Notes: generated from the letters alone by a model not told the origin. 50,777 nt of DNA from Flavobacteriales bacterium (GCA_021739695.1 JAIPBM010000032.1:1-50777), one strand, 5' to 3'. Counted from the stretch's first letter, positions 17,241 through 24,621 are shown. Program-made: numbers and translations.

Positions 17241-17284
17241 TTAGTTGATTAGGAAATTAGCGGATTAGCGAATGTGTTTTGAAA

Positions 17285-17482
17285 ATGGATTTGATTGGTA
17301 AAATAACTTGGATTTCAATGTTCTTAACACCGCTGGTTACGGTTCCGGTTGTTTGGAAATTGACTGACTGGGCCAAGTGGAAAAGGGTAATTGTTGCGTT
17401 GCTTCTGGCAGTAGTAACCTCAATTATTCTATATCAAGTTAGTATGGAAATCATATTTAGAGATGGAATGGGACCAGGATGA
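17285..17482 (+). CDS. Small two-helix membrane protein
   Basis: 65 aa from the ATG at 17285 (MDLIGKITWISMFLTPLVTV...). Two hydrophobic segments (about 8-24 and 37-55) flank a polar, basic loop with KLTDWAKWKR, giving a hairpin membrane protein; the tail is short and acidic/Gly-rich (FRDGMGPG). It sits between the two dehydrogenases, ahead of a structured repeat. No family recognised. The good hydrophobic pattern favours a real gene, but short length keeps confidence moderate. Confidence 0.5.
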   Translation: MDLIGKITWISMFLTPLVTVPVVWKLTDWAKWKRVIVALLLAVVTSIILYQVSMEIIFRDGMGPG

Positions 17483-17493
17483 TGAAATAAAGT

Positions 17494-17572
17494 GATGAGG
17501 CCGCCCGCGTTAGGGATTGAAGCAAGCTGCCGTGCAGCGCGGAAAGCCCGACCCGCAGGGGAACGCCCAAAT
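17494..17572 (+). repeat. Structured repeat, copy 2
   Basis: Second copy of the element at 14441-14516, with a 3-bp insertion near its left end (GAGGCCGCCCGCG versus GAGGCCCGCG) and one substitution. All stems are kept: GCTGC-CGT-GCAGC, CCC-GCA-GGG and GCGTT/AACGC. It lies in the same orientation, 57 bp ahead of the dehydrogenase-SCP2 start. Confidence 0.75.
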
Positions 17573-17629
17573 AAAGAATGAACAAGTAGCAAGCTAATTG
17601 CTAAAACCTAATACCTAACAGCTTAAAAA

Positions 17630-19189
17630 ATGTTTACAGAAGAACACAAATTATTCAGACAGGGTTTACGGGATTTCCTTGACCGTGAGGTGATGCCGAA
17701 TATTGACCAATGGGAAGAGGAGCAGCGGATGCCGAAGGATCTTTGGCCGAAGTTCGGTGAGATGGGCTATTTCGGATTGAATTACTCGGAGAAATATGGC
17801 GGAATTGATGCCGATTTCATGTATTCGGTCATTTTTATGGAAGAGATTTCGAAGTGCGAGAGTGGAGGATTCATGATCTTGCCTGCGGTGCAGCAATACA
17901 TGTCGTCTCCGTATATCTACAAGCACGGTTCGGAGTTCTTGAAAGAGAAATATCTGACGAAAGTGATATCAGGCGAGTGGATCGCCTGTATCGGAATTTC
18001 GGAGCCTGGAGCCGGTTCTGATGTGGCGAACATTCAGACCAAAGCCATTAAAGATGGCGACCATTATGTGGTGAATGGTTCGAAGACCTTCATTACGAAT
18101 GGTGTTTATGGCGATTTCGTTGTGGCGGTTGTGAAAACCGATCCTGCCATGGGCGCGGCTGGTGTGAGTTTGCTCATCATCGATCTGAATTCGGAAGGAG
18201 TAACGCGCAACAAACTCAAGAAATTGGGTTGGCACGCATCCGATACAGCTGAGCTGCATTTCGATAACGTGAAAGTTCCTGTCGAGAACCTGATCGGAGA
18301 TGAAGGTCAGGGTTTCTATTACCTGATGGGCGGTTTGCAAACCGAACGTTTGGTTGGAGCAATCGCTGGTTTCGCTTCGTGCGAATGGGCTATTCAGTAC
18401 ACGCTTCAATACATGAGCGAGCGTCAGGCGTTCGGACGGTCCATCAACAAGTTCCAAGTGTTGCGTCACAGAATGGCGCAGTTGATCTCGGAAGTGGAGG
18501 CAAGCAAGCAGTTCGTTTACCATTGCTGCCGAATGCATGATGCGGGCGAATACATCGTGAAAGAGTGTTCGATGGCAAAACTATTGACCAGCGAATTGGC
18601 CGAAAAAGTGATGACGCAATGCCTCCAGAGCTTTGGTGGCTACGGCTTCATGGAAGAATACAAGATGGCGCGTGCCTATCGCGATTGCCGTGTGGGAACC
18701 ATCGGTGGAGGTTCGAGCGAGATCATGCGCGAGATTATTGCCAAAATGGTCATAGACGATACTTCGTATCAACGCGCTGGATCAGTATCTTCAGCGCCCA
18801 CTTCGACAGGCTCAGCGCAAGCAAAGGCAAAGCCAGTTGAGGCTAAAAAGACAGAAACTAATCCTAATACAAACGATAAAAAACCAGTCATGAGTTTTGA
18901 AGCAATTGAGAGTGCAATTAAAGAGAAAGCAGCAGCAGCTAAGCCGCTAGGAAACACCTTGAAGTTCAACTTCGGTGAGCAGAATGTAATGTTGAACGGA
19001 ACGGGAGACAGCAACGTGGTAACCACCAACGATGCTACTGAAGCTCAGTGTACCGTTGATGTTGCAATGGAAGACCTAACAGCCATGCTGAAAGGCGAAT
19101 TGAACCCAATGAACGCTTTCATGAGCGGAAAGATCAAGGTGAAAGGCGACATGAGCGTGGCCATGAAGCTTGGAACCATTATGGGGTAA
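17630..19189 (+). CDS. Acyl-CoA dehydrogenase fused to SCP2 sterol-carrier domain
   Basis: 519 aa in two parts. Residues 1-380 are an acyl-CoA dehydrogenase close to the previous one (ACIGISEPGAGSDVANIQTK, QTERLVGAIAG with Glu239, SERQAFGRSINKFQ, GGYGFMEEYKMARAYRDCRV, IGGGSSEIMREI). Residues 421-519 are an SCP2 lipid-binding domain (GNTLKFNFGEQNVMLNGTGD, CTVDVAMEDLTAMLKGELNP, MNAFMSGKIKVKGDMSVAMK). A 40-residue Ala/Ser/Thr/Lys linker joins them and partly derives from a dispersed repeat (18801-18815). SCP2 domains hold acyl-CoA or lipid and could deliver substrate to the active site. The ATG at codon 421 could also act as an internal start for a free SCP2. Last gene of the cluster, followed by a terminator. 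Confidence 0.9.
   Translation: MFTEEHKLFRQGLRDFLDREVMPNIDQWEEEQRMPKDLWPKFGEMGYFGLNYSEKYGGIDADFMYSVIFMEEISKCESGGFMILPAVQQYMSSPYIYKHGSEFLKEKYLTKVISGEWIACIGISEPGAGSDVANIQTKAIKDGDHYVVNGSKTFITNGVYGDFVVAVVKTDPAMGAAGVSLLIIDLNSEGVTRNKLKKLGWHASDTAELHFDNVKVPVENLIGDEGQGFYYLMGGLQTERLVGAIAGFASCEWAIQYTLQYMSERQAFGRSINKFQVLRHRMAQLISEVEASKQFVYHCCRMHDAGEYIVKECSMAKLLTSELAEKVMTQCLQSFGGYGFMEEYKMARAYRDCRVGTIGGGSSEIMREIIAKMVIDDTSYQRAGSVSSAPTSTGSAQAKAKPVEAKKTETNPNTNDKKPVMSFEAIESAIKEKAAAAKPLGNTLKFNFGEQNVMLNGTGDSNVVTTNDATEAQCTVDVAMEDLTAMLKGELNPMNAFMSGKIKVKGDMSVAMKLGTIMG
18801..18815 (+). repeat. Repeat core in the dehydrogenase-SCP2 linker
   Basis: CTTCGACAGGCTCAG matches the core of the intergenic element at 24453-24466 (CTGAGCCTGTCGAA on the plus strand, opposite orientation). 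It codes for part of the linker residues SAPTSTGSAQA (about 388-398). The match is only 14 bp, so coincidence is possible but this word is a common intergenic repeat core. Confidence 0.55.
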
Positions 19190-19221
19190 TTGTTCTAACC
19201 GCTGAGACGCGGAGTAAAAGC

Positions 19222-19258
19222 AAAGGGCGCGAAGATTATTCTTCGCGCCCTTTTGTTT
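19222..19258. terminator. Strong bidirectional terminator
   Basis: Perfect 14-bp stem AAAGGGCGCGAAGA (19222-19235), loop TTAT, TCTTCGCGCCCTTT (19240-19253), then TTTTGTTT on the plus strand. On the minus strand the same stem is followed by TTTGCTTTT. It lies between two convergent genes and serves both. Confidence 0.92.
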
Positions 19259-19268
19259 GATTCAGTTT

Positions 19269-19970
19269 CTATTTAGCCACCACAAACCGCTCTGTCAGAA
19301 GTTTGTCTTTCAACTGCACCGAAGCGAAATACACGCCATTACTCAATCCATCTAAGGGAATGGAAAGTCTGCTCAACGGAAGTTGTTTCTGTTCTAGAAC
19401 AATTCTTCCGCTGCTGTCCAAGATCCTTAGGCTCAGTGGCTCTTCTTTCAGATTCAAAAGATCGAGCGTTATTTGAGATGAAGCTGGGTTTGGGTAGAGG
19501 CCGAAATTTGAGATCACAGGTTCTTTTGGTAACTCAGTTGTAATTCGGCTTCCATAAATCGTTTCTACCCCGAACCCACAGCTGATGATACGGTAGTCAA
19601 CAGAAGCTTCCACTACAACTTCAGGTAATTCAACTCCCCCCTTCATCACTAGGTCAACTGTCTTTTCTTCGTCTTCCGCAATTTCAATATCCATGCTCTC
19701 GGCTAGTTCATATCCCACATAAGACACTTTCAATTTGTAGGTCCCAATCTTTTCTAAACAGAACTTATAACGTCCATCAAAATCGCTTACAACTCCTCCA
19801 ATTTGCTTTTCACCTTCGAACAGCACAACGTTAGCCAGAATCATCGGATCACTGGTCAGTTTATCGGTGATTGTACCACGAATGGTGGTGAAGCCGTCTT
19901 GCGCTGAACATGAGGATGAAACCAGCATTAGCCAGAACGAAATGGACAGAATATGAATGGAACTTTTCAT
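19269..19970 (-). CDS. T9SS-secreted CarboxypepD-reg protein
   Basis: 233 aa from the ATG at 19968-19970. Signal peptide MKSSIHILSISFWLMLVSSS, cleaved near CSAQ. A carboxypeptidase-regulatory-like beta-sandwich follows (about 28-110; IRGTITDKLTSDPMILANVV, VSDFDGRYKFCLEKIGTYKL, KVSYVGYELAE). Next is a short link with VEASVDYRIISCGFGVETIY, then a type A T9SS C-terminal domain (about 160-233; NFGLYPNPASSQITLDLL, RILDSSGRIVLEQKQL, GLSNGVYFASVQLKDK). It should cross the outer membrane by type IX secretion and become surface-bound or released. The last 60 residues are almost identical to those of the next gene. A possible lipobox (SSSC) is atypical, so type I cleavage is preferred. Confidence 0.85.
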   Translation of the reverse strand: MKSSIHILSISFWLMLVSSSCSAQDGFTTIRGTITDKLTSDPMILANVVLFEGEKQIGGVVSDFDGRYKFCLEKIGTYKLKVSYVGYELAESMDIEIAEDEEKTVDLVMKGGVELPEVVVEASVDYRIISCGFGVETIYGSRITTELPKEPVISNFGLYPNPASSQITLDLLNLKEEPLSLRILDSSGRIVLEQKQLPLSRLSIPLDGLSNGVYFASVQLKDKLLTERFVVAK

Positions 19971-20023
19971 GATTTGCTTAACCAATTTAGCAACTATCTA
20001 TTGTACATCAACTCGATTTGGTC

Positions 20024-20059
20024 AATTGCGGGAGTTGGCAATTGCCAATTCCCGCAATT
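20024..20059. terminator. 36-nt near-perfect palindrome, possible terminator
   Basis: AATTGCGGGAGTTGGCAA (20024-20041) pairs with TTGCCAATTCCCGCAATT (20042-20059) with one mismatch and no loop. A T-run (20057-20063) follows on the plus strand, the strand without an adjacent gene. On the minus strand it sits 15 bp after the stop of the downstream-coded T9SS gene but lacks a U-tract. It may be a repeat rather than a terminator. Confidence 0.5.
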
Positions 20060-20074
20060 TTTTGGACATCGACT

Positions 20075-21367
20075 TTATCTTGCCACCACAAATCGCTCTG
20101 TCAGAAATTTGTCTTTCAACTGCACCGAAGCGAAATACACGCCATCACTCAATCCATCTAACGCAATGGAAAGTCTGCTCAACGGAAGCTGTTTCTGTTC
20201 TAGCACAATTCTTCCGCTGCTGTCCAAGATCCTAAGGCTCAGTGGCTCTTCTTTCAGATCATGCAGTTCGAGATTGATGAGCGAACTGGCAGGGTTTGGG
20301 AAAATGGAAACAGATGGTTCAACCTCCAGCAGTTTTGGTTTTTCAGCTTCCAGAGAATCCTCCAGAACCATTGTTGTAACCCTACGGCAACAGGAATTAC
20401 CTCGACCGCAAATGTTTAGAATGTCTCTTCCAGTAACCGTCTTTTTACAGCAACTACCATCTTTTTCAATCAATGGGCAGCAAAAGGCCTCCACAACTAT
20501 TTCGCTAAGAAGAATGCCTGGCTGCAGCTTAAAATCGGCAGACGATATTTTGCTCGACTTAATATTGATTTGATGCTGCTCGCTAGTATATCCGACAGAA
20601 GAAACTTTAAGGTCGTATGTTCCAGGATTTAGGTCAACAATCTTGTAGCCACCATCGAAGTCTGTTGCTGCCCCTGAAATCACCTTTCCATCTTTAAGTA
20701 CGGCAACATTTGTGAATGGTAGCGGCTCACCTGATTCTTTGTCTCGAATTACTCCAATCAGTTGTCCCTTCAAATCCCGACCAGCGTGAGAAATAAAAAG
20801 ATCATAGTCACCTTGCGGAATATTCAGCAAATCATATTGTCCCGACAACCGTGACGTTTTGTTTGGGTTGAATTCGCCAGACAATCTCAAAACCACTTTG
20901 GCGTTGGGAATGGGAACATCAGTTTCTGAATTTCGAAGCACCCCAGCAATGATGTCAATCCTGCCATCAGAAACGAACGAGTTTGGTTTTACCCGATTTT
21001 GCTGAATTCTACCCAAACCTCTGGATGAAATCAGAGGAAATGGTAGCGTAATGTCAGACAAAGACCCAGATACGGAAATGACTTTGGAGAACTCAACAAA
21101 TGCCACGTAGCCTTCTCCCATTGCCGAGACGTGAAGTTTTCCACCAGATAAGTTTTGAATACAGAATAAGCCATCTTTTCCGGTAGTTAGTTCTACAAGG
21201 GTTTCGTAGTCTTGAATCAAGTCTTTGCTGCCATTCAGCGATTCTCCAGCATCAAATTGAAACTGGGTTTTCCCGTATTCAGAACTAGACGCGAACTGTG
21301 CCAAGGTGATAGTGGTCATAAACAGTTGATTGATGACGCTTAGTAAAACGAGTAGAGTTTTTTTCAT
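20075..21367 (-). CDS. T9SS-secreted protein with two CarboxypepD-like modules and Cys-rich plug remnant
   Basis: 430 aa. Signal peptide MKKTLLVLLSVINQLFMTTI...LAQ. A first beta-rich region is followed by two tandem carboxypeptidase-regulatory-like units (about 135-200, IIAGVLRNSETDVPIPNAKV; about 205-290, LIGVIRDKESGEPLPFTNVA, DFDGGYKIVDLNPGTYDLKV). A stretch parallel to the TonB plug of the VWA protein follows (PLIEKDG, TVTGRDILNICGRG, VTTMVLED), but the plug body is missing and about eight Cys occur in it (FCCPLIEKDGSCCKKTV, GRGNSCCRR). A T9SS type A domain ends the protein (SIFPNPASSLINLELHDL...). Its leader DNA matches that of the gene at 7954. Surface protein of unknown role. Confidence 0.83.
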   Translation of the reverse strand: MKKTLLVLLSVINQLFMTTITLAQFASSSEYGKTQFQFDAGESLNGSKDLIQDYETLVELTTGKDGLFCIQNLSGGKLHVSAMGEGYVAFVEFSKVISVSGSLSDITLPFPLISSRGLGRIQQNRVKPNSFVSDGRIDIIAGVLRNSETDVPIPNAKVVLRLSGEFNPNKTSRLSGQYDLLNIPQGDYDLFISHAGRDLKGQLIGVIRDKESGEPLPFTNVAVLKDGKVISGAATDFDGGYKIVDLNPGTYDLKVSSVGYTSEQHQINIKSSKISSADFKLQPGILLSEIVVEAFCCPLIEKDGSCCKKTVTGRDILNICGRGNSCCRRVTTMVLEDSLEAEKPKLLEVEPSVSIFPNPASSLINLELHDLKEEPLSLRILDSSGRIVLEQKQLPLSRLSIALDGLSDGVYFASVQLKDKFLTERFVVAR

Positions 21368-21459
21368 GATTTCTAATTTTTAAAGGGTTAGTAAAACAGA
21401 TGCGCGCCATCTTTCCCTTAAAGTTCGTCATGTAAAAAACCTTTGTCAATTCATTGTAA
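21368..21459 (-). promoter_or_regulatory. Leader/promoter region shared with the gene at 7954-8481
   Basis: Carries AGATGCGCGCCATC (21398-21411) and TCAATTCATTGTAA (21446-21459) in the same order and spacing as at 8510-8571, plus TAAAGTTC between them. The remainder of the 273-bp gap to the AidB-like gene shows only small hairpins (for example GAACTC-TTTT-GAGTTC near 21600). Confidence 0.6.
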
Positions 21460-21640
21460 TGGCATAAGTTTCATGTCTAAGGGCCGCACCTTGAACTGCA
21501 GTCCATGGTGGTTTGTACTTGAATGATGTGGATGTAAATTACCAAGGAGGCCATTTGGTAAAACGGCTCAATTATTACAGTTCTAAGCGCTGTAATGAGA
21601 ACTCTTTTGAGTTCGAAACGATGCTAAAACGTAAACGGTT

Positions 21641-23329
21641 CTACGACTTTATCGCCTCTTTCTTCACGAACCCCAAAACCTCAGCTTCTTTCAGCGAAGC
21701 ATCGTTCAGTTTGAATGTGAGCCAGTAGTTGAGGGTTTGTGTGTATTCCTCTTTCTCGGGATTCAATCGGAGGAAATCCAACCAAAGCAGCGCGATGGTC
21801 AATTCAGCCAAATAGAAGGCCACATCGCGTGAGTAAGCCACCATGTCTTCGGCAGATTTCACGCTGGAAACAAAGCCAAGGAATGTGTTCAGCTTGGCGG
21901 CAACTTTAGCGTGGGAATCTTTCAGCGAAGCTGGATATTCCTGCTTCATCAGCTCTTTGGAATAAATGGCAAAAGCATTCAGTCCGTTCTCTTTTTCTGC
22001 AGCGCGAAGCATGTCCAATGAAAGCACGTTGGTCGTTCCTTCCCAAATGCTGAGTACCTGCGCATCGCGCAACATGGATGGAATACCGCTGTCTTCCAAG
22101 TAGCCCAGACCACCGAACATTTCCACGTATTCCGAAGCTGATTTGATGGCCTGTTTGGCTGTGTACAATTTGGCAACGGGTGTTAGGAGACGCAATAATG
22201 ATTGCTCCGTTTCTGAAGCCATGTTGCATTCTTCCTTGCCCAATAAGCGCGTAAGGAAAAGTGCCAATATCAAGTTCGATTGGTAGGTGATCTCCAGCTT
22301 CTTCAAGCTCTTTTCGTACAACACATGCTGGCCTATTTTGCTTCCGAATGCTTCGCGCATTTCTGCATAGGCTTTCGGCAACGAATATGCCCTGCGCATG
22401 TAGGAAGTGGCACTGATGGTGTTGTAGATCCGCGTGATATTGAACAGCGTGGCAATGGTTTTCACGCCTTTGCCTTTTTCGCCCACCAAACGCGCTTTGG
22501 CGCCTGTCAGTTCCAACTGCGCTGTTGGCAATGCTTTGGTGCCGAGTTTGTCTTTCAGTGCTTCCACTTCAATGCCATTTAGCTTTCCGTCTGCTTTTCT
22601 AATGGGCAGGTAGAACACTGACAGTGGCGCGCGTTTTCCGTTCTCTGGTTGTTCGGTAGAAGCAAGCGTAAAGGCCATATCAGCCGTAATGGCCGAAGTG
22701 AACCATTTGTGTCCCTTCAATTCAAAATGCTCGCCATCTGGGTAGGCGAAGGTCATGGAGCGCGACACATCCGAACCACCGGTTCTTTCTGTCATCCATT
22801 GCCCACTCGTTTTGAATCTCTTTGGATCGCGCGATGTCAATCCTTCAAAGGCTTCGCCTTTCAGAAATGCATCTCCGTGCGTTTCTATCAAGCGCGCTGC
22901 TCCGTCTGTCATCGCCAACGGACAGGTATAAATAGCCGAAGAAGCGGTGTACATGTACAGTTTCACGAACTGATACAAGCGCGAATATTCCTTTTGCTCG
23001 CGTTCGTATCCAATGGCAACCAAGCCATCTTCCGCAGCCACCCGTTCCAGTTGTTTCCAACCGTCCGAGACCTTGATCTCATCTACACGGTTTCCCCAAG
23101 CATCAAACTGTGTGAGTGTTGGTTCGTTCACTTCCGCATCGCGCGCCCACACCAGAAAATCACGCCCCACTCTTCCTCCGAAACGCTTAAGGTCGGGTTT
23201 GATCTCTGCCAATGTTTGTGCTGGCATATACGTTTCCAGGTAATCGTTCAGGAAGGTGTCGTCATCAAATTCGTTTCCGAGTTGCGGTATCTGCTGAATG
23301 AAATCGGAATAGGGCGTGTGCTTCTTCAT
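21641..23329 (-). CDS. AidB-like acyl-CoA dehydrogenase family protein
   Basis: 562 aa, longer than a standard dehydrogenase because of an N-terminal extension (about 1-170; FGGRVGRDFLVWARDAEVNE, GWKQLERVAAEDGLVAIGYE) like that of the AidB family. The core has the AidB-type flavin segment GQWMTERTGGSDVSRSMTFA (about 177-196), a beta domain (FELKGHKWFTSAITADMAFT), ARLVGEKGKGVKTIATLFNI and EMFGGLGYLEDSGIPSMLRD, ending with IWEGTTNVLSLDMLRAAE. AidB binds FAD and DNA in E. coli; relatives are generic acyl-CoA dehydrogenases. It is divergent from the reductase gene and separated from the T9SS genes. Biological substrate unknown; a link to acyl-CoA catabolism is plausible from the region. Confidence 0.88.
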   Translation of the reverse strand: MKKHTPYSDFIQQIPQLGNEFDDDTFLNDYLETYMPAQTLAEIKPDLKRFGGRVGRDFLVWARDAEVNEPTLTQFDAWGNRVDEIKVSDGWKQLERVAAEDGLVAIGYEREQKEYSRLYQFVKLYMYTASSAIYTCPLAMTDGAARLIETHGDAFLKGEAFEGLTSRDPKRFKTSGQWMTERTGGSDVSRSMTFAYPDGEHFELKGHKWFTSAITADMAFTLASTEQPENGKRAPLSVFYLPIRKADGKLNGIEVEALKDKLGTKALPTAQLELTGAKARLVGEKGKGVKTIATLFNITRIYNTISATSYMRRAYSLPKAYAEMREAFGSKIGQHVLYEKSLKKLEITYQSNLILALFLTRLLGKEECNMASETEQSLLRLLTPVAKLYTAKQAIKSASEYVEMFGGLGYLEDSGIPSMLRDAQVLSIWEGTTNVLSLDMLRAAEKENGLNAFAIYSKELMKQEYPASLKDSHAKVAAKLNTFLGFVSSVKSAEDMVAYSRDVAFYLAELTIALLWLDFLRLNPEKEEYTQTLNYWLTFKLNDASLKEAEVLGFVKKEAIKS

Positions 23330-23364
23330 TGGCTGCGAATTGTGCGACTAAGTTAAGGGTCTAG

Positions 23365-23492
23365 CGTCATTGCGAAGGAAGAATGACTGAAGCAATCTCT
23401 TTTGGATTATCTCGTTCCTCGATGTGTTCCCTTCGGTCGGTTGGTACTAACTTGATGGAGATTGCCACGCTCGTGCCTCGCTCGCAATGACG
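23365..23492. repeat. Inverted dispersed repeat, wide loop
   Basis: CGTCATTGCGAAGG...GAAGCAATCTC (23365-23399) and GAGATTGCCACGC...GCTCGCAATGACG (23458-23492) are opposed arms of the family seen at 14354 and in mccA, with 58 bp between them. The 316-bp gap between the AidB-like and reductase genes holds this and the next repeat; no gene seen. Confidence 0.8.
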
Positions 23493-23564
23493 CGCGTATT
23501 TAATGACGTGCTCGAATTATGTCAAGGCATCCTTTCAATTGAAAAGCTATGTTCGGCAATAAAT

Positions 23565-23632
23565 CCTCCGACCTTCCGCTGGTCGGCCACCTCCTTTAAA
23601 AGGGGGTGCCGAGGAACGATACGGGGGATTAA
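23565..23632. repeat. Dispersed repeat (TCCTCCGACC...GGGGGATT)
   Basis: ATCCTCCGACCTTCCGCTGG, CCACCTCCTTTAAAAGGGGG and TGCCGAGGAACGA...GGGGGATT form a mosaic that recurs in opposite orientation at 27868-27966. It has nested short palindromes such as CCTTTAAAAGG and lies 14 bp ahead of the reductase start. Confidence 0.75.
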
Positions 23633-23645
23633 AAGAAGAAATGCT

Positions 23646-24407
23646 ATGATTGAATTCCTTACATCCCATTTCGAACTGTTTGTCTGGGCATGGATCGCCT
23701 TGGCGTGTGGCGTTTTCGTGCTGCTTCAATTTGTAACCGCGCCATTCGGTCGGCATAGTAAAACGAGCTGGGGACCGATGATCAAGAACAAATTCGGGTG
23801 GTTGCTGATGGAAGCACCCTCCTTTCTGCTCATTCTTCTATCGCTGTTGATGGGTTCGAAGGTCAATTCGGTTACGTGGATCATTGGCGGATTGTGGCTG
23901 ATGCATTACCTCAACCGCAGCTTCATTTTTCCATTTCGGATAAAGAGTGGAAACAAATTGATGCCGATATCGATTGTCTTTTCGGCCATATTCTTCAATC
24001 TCTTCAATGCTGGTTTCAATGGATTCTACTTGGCCGAAATGAGTTCGTATACCGAAGCGTGGTTTTCGAGTTGGCAGTTCATGATAGGATTGCCGCTGTT
24101 TCTGCTCGGTTTCGGCATCAACCTGTGGGCAGACGAAAAACTGATGAAGCTGCGCAAGCCGGGCGAAACCGCTTACGTCATTCCGCGTGGCGGACTGTTC
24201 AATTACATAAGTGCGCCCAATCTTTTTGGCGAGATCATTGAATGGACCGGTTTTGCCATTCTTGCTTGGAACCTGCCTGCGGCTTCCTTCGCCATTTGGA
24301 CCTTCGCCAACCTCGTTCCGAGAGCCAAGGATCACCATCAGTTCTACCTCGACAATTTCCCCGATTACCCTAAGGACAGGAAGCGGGTGATTCCGTTTGT
24401 GTATTGA
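23646..24407 (+). CDS. 3-oxo-5-alpha-steroid 4-dehydrogenase (SRD5A)-like membrane enzyme
   Basis: 253 aa from the ATG at 23646 (MIEFLTSHFELFVWAWIALA); a longer frame upstream runs into repeat sequence. About six or seven hydrophobic helices. The C-terminal half carries the family signature: FGINLWADEKLMKLRKPGET, AYVIPRGGLFNYISAPNLFG, EIIEWTGFAILAW and a C-terminal LVPRAKDHHQFYLDNFPDYP. In eukaryotes these NADPH-dependent enzymes reduce a 4,5-double bond in 3-oxo steroids or the related bond in lipid intermediates. The natural bacterial substrate is uncertain (sterol-like, polyprenol or other enone). Length matches SRD5A1/DET2. It stands alone between repeats. Confidence 0.88.
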   Translation: MIEFLTSHFELFVWAWIALACGVFVLLQFVTAPFGRHSKTSWGPMIKNKFGWLLMEAPSFLLILLSLLMGSKVNSVTWIIGGLWLMHYLNRSFIFPFRIKSGNKLMPISIVFSAIFFNLFNAGFNGFYLAEMSSYTEAWFSSWQFMIGLPLFLLGFGINLWADEKLMKLRKPGETAYVIPRGGLFNYISAPNLFGEIIEWTGFAILAWNLPAASFAIWTFANLVPRAKDHHQFYLDNFPDYPKDRKRVIPFVY

Positions 24408-24410
24408 TGA

Positions 24411-24508
24411 GTTCAAAGTTCAAAGTGTAAGGTTCCAAGTTCAAAGTTTACCCTGAGCCTGTCGAACGGGTGGCGCAACTTTGAACCTTACACTTTGAAC
24501 TTGGAACT
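24411..24508. repeat. Palindromic repeat with 20-bp perfect arms
   Basis: AAGTTCAAAGTGTAAGGTTC (24416-24435) and its exact complement GAACCTTACACTTTGAACTT (24483-24502) flank a centre with CCCTGAGCCTGTCGAACGGG (24451-24470). It follows the reductase stop by 3 bp and may act as its terminator. Confidence 0.85.
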
Positions 24509-24547
24509 ACACCGCTTGTTTCACATCCTATAAGTTTTAGCTCGAAA

Positions 24548-24621
24548 GCCCAGTTTGAAGCACGTTTCGGACAATAGCCCCAAACAGCTGGGCGTTAAAG
24601 CCGCAAGACCATTACCCGAAA
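24548..24621 (+). other. Candidate structured 5' leader (pseudoknot-like pairing)
   Basis: Two 6-bp complementary pairs interleave: GCCCAG (24548-24553) with CTGGGC (24588-24593), and TTTCGG (24565-24570) with CCGAAA (24616-24621). The order 1-2-1'-2' is that of an H-type pseudoknot, ending 27 bp before the next start. Pairs this short can arise by chance; I do not recognise a riboswitch class. Confidence 0.25.
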
